Shown here: positions 46,849 through 54,066 of the stretch, one piece after another
How positions within the stretch are numbered: the first letter of the stretch is position 1
Layout of the letters: each line of letters opens with the position of its first letter
DNA from: Rhodanobacter denitrificans
GTDB taxonomy: Bacteria; Pseudomonadota; Gammaproteobacteria; Xanthomonadales; Rhodanobacteraceae
Reading direction: 5' to 3'
DNA length: 64,000 bases
Assembly (NCBI GenBank): GCA_003241385.1
Contig: QFPO01000005.1
Coordinates: 1 to 64,000, forward strand
Translations under genes and position numbers: made by a program
Notes under the pieces: model-generated
What the model was told of the DNA's origin: nothing
The model's input: only the letters and a program-made list of their open reading frames with translations
The model's database searches: none

Positions 46849-48306
46849 CTAGTCGAGCGCGAGACAGACGTTCTTCGGCTCGGTGAAGAAGCGCAGCGCC
46901 TCGCTGCCGCCCTCGCGGCCGACGCCCGATTGCTTGACGCCGCCGAACGGGGTGCGCAGATCGCGCAGCAGCCAGCAGTTGACCCAGACCAGGCCGAATT
47001 CGAGCCGCGCCGCGACGCGGTGCGCGCGCTTGAGGTCGGCGGTCCACAGCGAGGCGGCCAGGCCGTAGTCGGTGCCGTTGGCGAGCGCGACGGCCTCGTC
47101 CTCGTCGTCGAACGGGATCAGGCTGACGAACGGGCCGAAGATTTCGTCCTGGTTGGTCGCGCTCGTATTGGGCAGGCCCTCGACGACCGTGGGTTCGACG
47201 AACCAGCCGTTCGCGCAGCGGCCGCCGACCGCCGCCGGACCGCCGCCGGTCAGGACGCGAGCGCCTTCGGCGCGCGCGCGTTCGATACAGCCCAGGACCT
47301 TGCGGTAGTGCGCCTCGGACACCAGGGCGCCGAGATCGCTGTCGGCCGTGCGCGGATCGCCGACGCGCAGGGCGCGTACGCGCGCGAGATAGCGCTCGCG
47401 GAACTCCTCGTAGATCGCGCGCTGCACGAGCAGGCGCGAGCCGCAGAGGCAGATCTCGCCCTGATTCGCGAAGCCCGAGCGCACGATCGTGTCGAGGTCG
47501 GCCTCGCCGAAGCCGAAATCGGCGAAGACGATCGCCGGGTTCTTGCCGCCCAGCTCCAGCGACAGCTTCTTGAAGCGCGGCGCCGCGCTGGCGGCGATCG
47601 CGGCGCCGGTGCGCGTGCTGCCAGTGAACGAGATCGCCTTGACGGCGCGGTGGTCGACGATCGCCTGGCCGCAGTCCGGACCGGTGCCGTGCACGATGTT
47701 GAGCACGCCGGGCGGCAGGCCGGCTTCGATCGACAGTTCGCCGAGCCGGGCCGCCGTGCACGGCGTGATCTCCGACGGCTTGGCGACGACGGCATTGCCG
47801 ACCGCCAGCGCCGGCGCGATCTTCCACGTGAACAGATACAGCGGCAGATTCCACGGGCTGATGCAGCCGACCACGCCGAGCGGCTGGCGCAGCGTGTAGT
47901 TCAGCGCGCGCGCCTCCATCGGATGCGCTTCGCTCGGCCACTGCGTGGCGGCATGCGCGAAGAAGCGCAGGTTCGCGACCGCGCGTGGAATGTCCATGCG
48001 CCGCGCCAGCGCGACCGGTTTGCCGCTGTCGCGCGATTCGAGTTCGGCCAGCGCATCGAGTTCTCGCTCGATCAGCGCCGCGAGCCGCTCGAGCGCCGCC
48101 GCACGCTGCTCGGCCGGCGTCGCCGCCCAGGCCGGGAATGCCCGGCGCGCCGCTGCCGCCGCCGCGTCGACGTCGTTGGCGTCGGAGGCCGGACAGCGCG
48201 CGAAGACCGCCCCGGTGGCCGGTTCGTGCACGTCGAGGTGGCGGCCGCCGAGCGGGGCGCAGAGGCGGCCGTCGATGAGGTTCTGTAGCGTGATCGGGTC
48301 GGTCAT
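46849..48306 (-). CDS. Aldehyde dehydrogenase, (2-hydroxy/amino)muconate-semialdehyde type
   Basis: 485 residues of the NAD-dependent ALDH superfamily. Visible are the cofactor segment SPWNLPLYLFTWKIAPALA, the glycine motif FTGSTRTG, the general base in ELGGKNPAIVF and the nucleophile as the first Cys of GEICLCGSR. The spacing and C terminus (FGGVKQSGVGREGG) resemble 2-hydroxymuconic- and 2-aminomuconic-semialdehyde dehydrogenases, which serve aromatic or kynurenine breakdown. No other gene of those pathways is adjacent, so the substrate is uncertain. Confidence 0.9.
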   Translation of the reverse strand: MTDPITLQNLIDGRLCAPLGGRHLDVHEPATGAVFARCPASDANDVDAAAAAARRAFPAWAATPAEQRAAALERLAALIERELDALAELESRDSGKPVALARRMDIPRAVANLRFFAHAATQWPSEAHPMEARALNYTLRQPLGVVGCISPWNLPLYLFTWKIAPALAVGNAVVAKPSEITPCTAARLGELSIEAGLPPGVLNIVHGTGPDCGQAIVDHRAVKAISFTGSTRTGAAIAASAAPRFKKLSLELGGKNPAIVFADFGFGEADLDTIVRSGFANQGEICLCGSRLLVQRAIYEEFRERYLARVRALRVGDPRTADSDLGALVSEAHYRKVLGCIERARAEGARVLTGGGPAAVGGRCANGWFVEPTVVEGLPNTSATNQDEIFGPFVSLIPFDDEDEAVALANGTDYGLAASLWTADLKRAHRVAARLEFGLVWVNCWLLRDLRTPFGGVKQSGVGREGGSEALRFFTEPKNVCLALD

Positions 48307-48544
48307 CGGTCGGGGCGTCGTCGTTCGGCGCGAGCGGCACCGCGGCAGGCAAGACCGGCGTGGGCGACCGCCCGCTGCGGTCCGTCATCGGATGCGCAGG
48401 TGGGGTCGGACATTCTAGTGTGCCGGTCTGGTTCGTGCAGGATGGGCCTGCGCGAGGCGTGGGCTTCGAGGTCGGCACGACGTTTGGGACGTCGATCGAG
48501 GGGGGATGTCGATCTCGGTCTTGGCCGGAGCCTTAGGCTCCTCT

Positions 48545-48569
48545 TGTCCTGTCCTGTCCTGTCCTGTCC
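48545..48569. repeat. Pentanucleotide tandem repeat (TGTCC)x5
   Basis: Five perfect TGTCC units lie about 60 bases before the first hairpin of repeat copy 3, in the 787-base gap between the aldehyde dehydrogenase and the Ig-like protein. Such a tract is prone to slippage. No gene overlaps it. Positions 48307-48544 show nothing else. Confidence 0.8.
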
Positions 48570-48630
48570 TTGCCGAGCCGGGGCATCCTCAGGACAAACT
48601 CACGTGTGAAGATCCTAGGAGCAAGAGCTT

Positions 48631-49000
48631 CCGCTCGCTGCGCGAGCGGGTGACTTTGGCGGCCCGCCTTCGTTGGCCGCCGCCCTTCGGGCCGTCGCTG
48701 GCGCGACGTCAAGAATGTCTCCCGGACATTCTTTCTCTTGGGAAAAGTCACCAAAAACCGCCTGTGCTGACGTCCCCTGCGCTTCTCGGTCGCCCAGGCA
48801 CGCTGCCCCAACTCGCTGGCGCTTAGACACGGGGCAGCTCTTCGGCCTGGCCGACCTGCGATGCTCGGCTCGCTTTAGGCGCACCAACGGCGAGAGCGAA
48901 AGCCACAGCAAGCGCGAGAGCAGGAGCGAAAGCCGGAGCTGGAGCTGGAGCGTTTGGTGCGAATGCGATCGGTGTAGGCCGATTGCCGCAGATCGGCAAG
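48631..49000 (+). repeat. Dispersed mosaic repeat, copy 3 (most complete)
   Basis: In order: a hairpin CCGCTCGC/GCGAGCGG (48631-48649), GTGACTTT, a GC-rich insert absent from copy 2, AAAGTCACC and AAAACCGCCTG, then the conserved head ending in GGCGCACCA (about 48788-48886). The period-6 tract (48887-48950, AGCNNN units such as AGCGAA, AGCCAC, AGCTGG) and a tail with GTTTGGTGCGAATGCGATCGG-like sequence and GCCGCAGAT follow (48951-49000). The architecture is the same as in copies 1 and 2, while the tract differs. Reading frames through it give arginine/serine-rich strings without a ribosome-binding site, so no protein is called. Confidence 0.8.
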
Positions 49001-49046
49001 GAACAAAAAAACAGAAGCCCACGTACCCGGGAAGTACGTGGGCTTC
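49001..49046 (-). terminator. Rho-independent terminator of the Ig-like protein gene
   Basis: A perfect 13-bp stem GAAGCCCACGTAC (49014-49026) / GTACGTGGGCTTC (49034-49046) with a 7-base loop. On the minus strand it is followed by TGTTTTTTTG. It lies 48 bases after the stop of the minus-strand gene and just past the tail of repeat copy 3. Confidence 0.95.
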
Positions 49047-49093
49047 GGACTGGCGTTACGTCACGTCGGCGCAACGCGCAGACAGCGGTTTTC

Positions 49094-50863
49094 CTATTCG
49101 GCCTGGTCTCCTTCGGTCGAGGTCTCGGCCGTCGGTGCGGTGCTCCGGCAGGGTCCGTCGAAGCCGTAGCTGAAGGCCGGATCGCCGGCAGCCAGGTTGT
49201 TGAAGTTGAACAGCACCGGCGCGGTCACCGAGAACGCCAGTTGCGCGCTCACCTGGAAGCGGCCCGGGATGCCGTTGGACTGCGCATCGACCGAGGCATA
49301 GCCGTCGGCGTCGGTTTCGACGCGCAGCGACAGGCCGCTGTTCTCGCCGTCGTGCAGCACGGCCGAGGGCCCCGATGCCGGTGCGGTGAAGTCGACCGCC
49401 AGACCGGGCTGCGGCACGCCTTCGCCGTCGACGATCTGGACCAGCAGGGCGCATGCGAACAGCGCGTCGGGTTCGCCGTTCTGGTTCGGCTCGCCGGTCT
49501 CGCCGGGTCCGATGTCGCTCTCGAGCAGATTGACCAGCGGGAATGTCGCCGCCTTGCCGACGTTCGGCACGCTGGCGCTGATCGCGTAGGCGCCGGCGAT
49601 GCTGTTGGCGGTCGGCGTGACGCCGGCCTGTCCGCTGGCGCCGGTCATGACCGTCGAGGACGGGAACGTCGCGCTGGCGCCCTGGGTCGGGGCCGTGAAC
49701 GTGACGGGCACGTTCGACACCGCATTGCCGAACTCGTCTTCCACTTCGACGACCAGCGCCTGGCCGAACTGCGAGCCGACGACCGCACTCTGCGCCGCGC
49801 CGCTGAGGCTGTTGACGCTGGCCGCCGGACCCGCCGCATTGTGCATCGGGAACTCGAGGATCTCCTCGACGCCCGTGACCTCGGCCGTGATCGTGTAGTC
49901 GCCGGCGATCGTGTTGGCGACCGTCGTGACTTCGGCGACGCCGTCGGCGTTGGTCAGGGCCGGATTCGGCGTGACCGTGGCGCTCGGACCGGTCTGGGGC
50001 GTCGTGAAGGTCACTGCGATTCCTTCGACGCCGTCGCCGAGCGAGTCGACGACCTGGACCGAAATCGGCGGATCGACCTCGGTGTTGACGGTGGCGGTAC
50101 GCAGGTCGGCGTCGACGGCGATGATCCCCGTCGGCGTCGGATCGATCAGGCGCTTCTCGAGCCTGACGTTCGTGAAATCGACGGCGCCGAGCAGGCTCGC
50201 GCTCAGGACCGCGCTGGGCTCGTAGAACAGGTCGATGCCGATGTTGCCGCTGACGGTGTCGCCGGTGACGTAGGTCAGCGCCAGCTCGTAGACGTTGCCG
50301 CCGAGCAGGTTCAGCGAGACTGCAGGCGCGGTGATGGTGGAGCTCAGTCGCGTGGTGCCCGACAGCAGCGCCGTGCCGACGCCCTGCCCATTGAGCAGGC
50401 CCAGGCCCAGCACTGCGCCGGCATTGATGTCGACCTTGAGCACGTAGCGGAAGTTGGGTTCCCAGGCGATCGGCAGCGTCTGGCGGAAATAGCCGCCGTT
50501 GTTGACGATGCCGAGCGCGCTGATGCCGGCCAGCCCGCCGATCGCGGCGCGATTGTTGTCGATCTGCAGCACCGGCGGTGCGAGCAAGCCGAGCGCACCC
50601 CAGTAGGTCGCGCGCCACGGTCCGTCGCCGATCTGCACGTTGCTGCCGGAGCCGCCGAGCAGGCCGCCGCCGACCGATCCGTTGTTGCCGGCATCGGAGA
50701 ACGAGCCGTTGGGTACCGTCAGCGGTGCGGCGTGGAGGAGACTTCCCCAGGCCAGGCTCGCGACCGCGAGCAGGAAGAGCCAGGGGCGCAGACGGCGGGC
50801 GCGATGCACGGCATCGGCTCCGCTGCGCTGGGGAGTCGCAGGGGTGACGTGATGGATATCCAT
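49094..50863 (-). CDS. Secreted protein with Ig-like (Big-1 type) repeats
   Basis: 589 residues: a signal peptide with a long basic lead (hydrophobic core about 27-45, ending HAA), then an N-terminal domain (about 46-250) beginning LTVPNGSFSD. This resembles the HAF/PEP-CTERM-type sandwich module. Three related Ig-like units follow, recognisable by VTFT-P-x-x-GPSATV, VPVTFTAPTQGASAT and LAVDFTAPASGPSAV, each followed by a T-x-A-x-x-IAG-x-Y or NGIPGRF segment, as in Big-1 domains of intimin-like proteins. No sorting signal or membrane anchor is visible at the C terminus. It is a surface or extracellular structural protein; the ligand is unknown. A GAGGA ribosome site precedes the ATG. Confidence 0.8.
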   Translation of the reverse strand: MDIHHVTPATPQRSGADAVHRARRLRPWLFLLAVASLAWGSLLHAAPLTVPNGSFSDAGNNGSVGGGLLGGSGSNVQIGDGPWRATYWGALGLLAPPVLQIDNNRAAIGGLAGISALGIVNNGGYFRQTLPIAWEPNFRYVLKVDINAGAVLGLGLLNGQGVGTALLSGTTRLSSTITAPAVSLNLLGGNVYELALTYVTGDTVSGNIGIDLFYEPSAVLSASLLGAVDFTNVRLEKRLIDPTPTGIIAVDADLRTATVNTEVDPPISVQVVDSLGDGVEGIAVTFTTPQTGPSATVTPNPALTNADGVAEVTTVANTIAGDYTITAEVTGVEEILEFPMHNAAGPAASVNSLSGAAQSAVVGSQFGQALVVEVEDEFGNAVSNVPVTFTAPTQGASATFPSSTVMTGASGQAGVTPTANSIAGAYAISASVPNVGKAATFPLVNLLESDIGPGETGEPNQNGEPDALFACALLVQIVDGEGVPQPGLAVDFTAPASGPSAVLHDGENSGLSLRVETDADGYASVDAQSNGIPGRFQVSAQLAFSVTAPVLFNFNNLAAGDPAFSYGFDGPCRSTAPTAETSTEGDQAE

Positions 50864-51077
50864 ATTGTGAGTCCTCTGACGTGATGCATGAACGCGGTCC
50901 GCGTTGCATGCCGATGAACGGCACAGGCAGAGGCCGGGCAGTCCCGTTCTGCCGTACGCCGACGTACTGATCTGCGGATCACCGCAGGTCGCGTCGAGGT
51001 GGGCGGGTCGTCAGAAATCAGGGCCACGTCCGCCACGATGCGCTGCATAGAGGTACGCGGCTTGCGGCGAAGTAAAA

Positions 51078-51097
51078 ACCTGTAACTGTTTACAGGT
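51078..51097. promoter_or_regulatory. Operator-like dyad upstream of the Ig-like gene
   Basis: A perfect inverted repeat ACCTGTAA-CTGT-TTACAGGT in an AT-richer pocket. A second dyad, TTGTGC-N8-GCACAA (51103-51122), begins five bases on. Both lie in the 514-base gap 50864-51377, about 215 bases before the Ig-like gene start. The TGTAA-N4-TTACA core resembles TyrR- or GntR-type operators, but no regulator can be named. The remainder of the gap (51123-51377) shows no supported gene. Confidence 0.4.
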
Positions 51098-51377
51098 CTC
51101 ATTTGTGCGTCAGTCGGCACAACCGCGCAGGGGCGCGGCGCTAGCCTGTGAGGATTGTGCCGCGTCTCGTGCTCATGTCGGGGAAAGCGATTCGCACCGA
51201 CCGCATGGGCGCCGTGCGCGGCCGTCGCTCGCGTGAGTCGGTACGCGGAGCGAGACCTCGCGCAAGCCCGCCGCCGTGGCTCGAGAAGTCGGCCGCGGCG
51301 CTCGGTCTCGAACGCGATCGCGCCCGTGCGGCAGGATCGGTGTCGCGTTGAAGCGGCGAGAGCCGGCTCGTTGCGAT

Positions 51378-53426
51378 TCAGCTCGTCGAGGCGAGCCTGT
51401 CCCAGCCCGGACGCGCCGCGAACCGCGCGCCGTGCCGTGCGGCCAGAGCGGCCAGCCGGGCCTGCAGTACGTCTGCGCCGGTATCGCGGATGTACTGGAT
51501 CGGGCCGCCGCGGAACGGCGCGAAGCCGGTACCGAAGATCACGCCGGCATCGAGCAGATCGGCATCTTCGACGACGCGATCGTGCAGGCAGGCGACCGCC
51601 TCGTTGAGCATCGGCAGGATCAGCCGGTCTTCGAGGTCGGCCGGCGCGATGTAGCGCGGGTCGACCTCGGGCTTGACCGGTCGGCCGTTCTCCCAGACGT
51701 AGAAGCCTTGCCCGCTCTTCTTGCCGCGATGGCCGGCTTCGAGCAGCGACTCGATGCCGTCGGGCAGCGCCAGGCCGAGGAACGGTGCCAGTTCCCTGCC
51801 GACCGACGCGCAGACGTCAAGCCCGACGGTATCGGCCAGCTCGATCGGTCCCATCGGCATGCCGAAGCGCTTGGCGGCCTTGTCGATCACCGGTCCGGGC
51901 ACACCTTCGCGCAGGATCCGGATCGCTTCGAGCAGATACGGCATCAGCACGCGGTTGACGAGGAAGCCCGGCGTGCCGGCGACGACGATCGGCAGCTTGT
52001 CGAGCCGCTTGCACAGCGCGGCGGCGCGGCCGATCGTGGCGGCCTCGAGCGCGTCGTGCCGCACGATCTCGACCAGCGGCATCAGCGCGACCGGATTGAA
52101 GTAATGCAGGCCCAGGAAGCGGCCCGGCGCGGCGATCGCGCTGCGCAACTCGTCGAGCGGAATGCTCGAGGTATTGCTGGCGAGCAGGGCGTCGGGCTTC
52201 ATGCGCGGCTCCAGATCGCGATACAGCGCCTGCTTGGCGTCCAGGTCCTCGAAGATCGCTTCGATCACCAGGTCGGCCGCCGCCACACCGCTGCCGCTGA
52301 CGTCGGCGCGCAGCCGTGCCGAAGCCGCCTCGATGCGATCGGGCGACTTGAGTTTCTTGGCGAACAGCGCGCGCCCGCGCTCGATGGCCGGACCGACCTG
52401 CTCGTCGCTGCGATCCTGCAGGCTGACCTCGAAGCCGCGCAGCGCCGCCCAGGCCGCGATGTCGCCGCCCATCACCCCGGCGCCGACGACGTGGATCCGC
52501 TCGATGCCGGCCTGCGCGCCGGCGCCTTGCGCCTTCAGCCGCTCCTGCAGGAAGAACACGCGGATCAGCTGGCGGCAGGTCGGCGTCTGCGCGAGCTTGG
52601 CGACCGCCCGCGCCTCCAGCTCCAGGCGCTGGCGGATGGCGGGACCGCCGCGCCGCCAGGTTTCGATCAGCGCGAACGGCGCCGGATAGTGCTCCGGCCG
52701 CGCCTTGGCCGCGGTGCGCTTGCGCAGGATCGGCGCGAGCACCTGGCGGACCGGCCACAGATTGGTGGCCCAGGCCAGCGCGCGCTGGCCGATCGGTCGC
52801 GACGGGCGCCGACGCAGCCAGTCCTTCGCGACGTCGGTCAGCCGGTCGGCCGTCGTCACCGCGTCGACCAGGCCGATCGCCTGGGCCTGCTTCGCCGAGG
52901 CCGACCGGCCGGTCAGCATGAACGCCAGCGCCTCGGGCGCGCCGATCAGGCGCGGCAGGCGCGCCGAGCCGCCCCAGCCCGGAAAGATGCCGAGCTTGAC
53001 CTCGGGCAGGCCGATCCGCGTCGACGGATCGTCGCTGGCGATGCGGTAGTCGCAGGCCAGCGCCAGCTCGGTGCCGCCGCCCATGCAATGGCCGTGGATC
53101 GCGACCGCGGTCGGGCAGCGCAGGCGCGCCAGGCGCTCGAACACGGCCTGGCCTTCGCGGATCCGGTCGAGCACGGTGCCGGTCTTCTCGTAGCCGGCGA
53201 ACTCCTTGAGATCGGCGCCGACGACGAAGCCGGCCGGCTTGCCCGAGCGGATCAGGACACCGCGCGGCGGCTCGAACGACAGACGCTCGATCAGCCGGTC
53301 GAACTCCTCGAGCACGGCGCGGCTCAGCGCGTTGACCGAGCTCTCGGCGCGGCTCAGCGTCACGGTAGCGATGCCGTCGGCGTCGAGATCGATCTGCCAG
53401 TGCTGGAAACGAAGGCCCTCGAACAT
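51378..53426 (-). CDS. Bifunctional enoyl-CoA hydratase / 3-hydroxyacyl-CoA dehydrogenase (FadB/FadJ type)
   Basis: 682 residues. The N-terminal crotonase half (about 1-190) has VVGADLKEF for the oxyanion hole and GHCMGGGTELALACDYRIA; the glutamates in GTELALA and LPEVKLG correspond to the hydratase acid/base pair. The C-terminal NAD-binding half begins with IHVVGAGVMGGDIA (about residue 310) and has the dehydrogenase motif HYFNPVALMPLVEIV and NTSSIP. It carries out the middle two steps of fatty-acid beta-oxidation. No thiolase (fadA) is next to it, which suggests a FadJ-like or separately regulated enzyme. The ATG at 53426 was preferred to a TTG five codons upstream. Confidence 0.93.
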   Translation of the reverse strand: MFEGLRFQHWQIDLDADGIATVTLSRAESSVNALSRAVLEEFDRLIERLSFEPPRGVLIRSGKPAGFVVGADLKEFAGYEKTGTVLDRIREGQAVFERLARLRCPTAVAIHGHCMGGGTELALACDYRIASDDPSTRIGLPEVKLGIFPGWGGSARLPRLIGAPEALAFMLTGRSASAKQAQAIGLVDAVTTADRLTDVAKDWLRRRPSRPIGQRALAWATNLWPVRQVLAPILRKRTAAKARPEHYPAPFALIETWRRGGPAIRQRLELEARAVAKLAQTPTCRQLIRVFFLQERLKAQGAGAQAGIERIHVVGAGVMGGDIAAWAALRGFEVSLQDRSDEQVGPAIERGRALFAKKLKSPDRIEAASARLRADVSGSGVAAADLVIEAIFEDLDAKQALYRDLEPRMKPDALLASNTSSIPLDELRSAIAAPGRFLGLHYFNPVALMPLVEIVRHDALEAATIGRAAALCKRLDKLPIVVAGTPGFLVNRVLMPYLLEAIRILREGVPGPVIDKAAKRFGMPMGPIELADTVGLDVCASVGRELAPFLGLALPDGIESLLEAGHRGKKSGQGFYVWENGRPVKPEVDPRYIAPADLEDRLILPMLNEAVACLHDRVVEDADLLDAGVIFGTGFAPFRGGPIQYIRDTGADVLQARLAALAARHGARFAARPGWDRLASTS

Positions 53427-53582
53427 GGCGGCTACCTGCAAGGCAAGGAATGAGGGCTATAATCCGGGCAAGCTGCCGACCGGGTCAAACGCACGACCCG
53501 TTGCCGTTCCCGTCCTGGACGACGGGAATGCGCGTCCAGGCCGCGCAGGGCCCCGGGGGAGGCGCTAGTCCGTATCGACGCC

Positions 53583-54062
53583 ATGACAGCCGATCCGTTG
53601 GTGACGCCGTTGCTGTTCGACGCGATCCTGGCCGCGTCCGGCAATCTGGTCGCGCTCGACACGGACGACCCCGACGAGGCGGTGTCGCAGTTCCGCCAGC
53701 TCGCGCTGCGCTCGGGCCGCTCGATCTATCTGTGGGATCCGGTACGCGGCATCCGCTCGCTGCGCGAGCCGGACGTCTGGGTGGCCGGCACGCAGCGGCT
53801 GGCCGATGCACTGCGCTACATCCTGCAGAGCATGCACTTCGGCGTCTATCTGTTCCGCGGATTCTCCGAGCAGTTGCGGCCGCCCGCGCCGGTGCTGCTG
53901 CGCCGCATCGGCCGGCTGCGCGGCGGTCATGCGCGCAAGCTGGTGCTGGTCGGCGCGCCGCACGAGGTGCCCGAGGATCTGCGCGCATCGTTCGACCCTT
54001 TGCCCGAGGTCTGGCGCGCGCGGCAGCGACCGCGCCTGCGCGACGGCCGCTGGATGGGCTGA
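53583..54062 (+). CDS. Small protein resembling the N-terminal part of Ycf46-type AAA proteins
   Basis: 159 residues without signal or membrane segment. The order of motifs resembles the region before the ATPase in Ycf46/SpoVK-like AAA proteins. LVALDTDDPDEAVSQFRQLA precedes GRSIYLWDPVRGIRSL. A YLFRGFSEQL-like strand and RKLVLVGAPHEVPEDLRASFDPL follow. The AAA domain itself is missing and the gene ends cleanly. This likeness is from memory of that family. The stop is 4 bases before the EAL-protein gene, so the two are one transcript and may share a signalling role. Confidence 0.7.
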   Translation: MTADPLVTPLLFDAILAASGNLVALDTDDPDEAVSQFRQLALRSGRSIYLWDPVRGIRSLREPDVWVAGTQRLADALRYILQSMHFGVYLFRGFSEQLRPPAPVLLRRIGRLRGGHARKLVLVGAPHEVPEDLRASFDPLPEVWRARQRPRLRDGRWMG

Positions 54063-54066
54063 CGCG

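Noticed and set aside
48673..49173. Open frame through repeat copy 3
   Set aside because: No start signal; composition is explained by the repeat, and it runs over the terminator and into the Ig-like gene antisense.
51148..51351. 67-codon frame in the gap upstream of the FadB-like gene
   Set aside because: Arg/Ser-rich, no ribosome-binding site, no family pattern.
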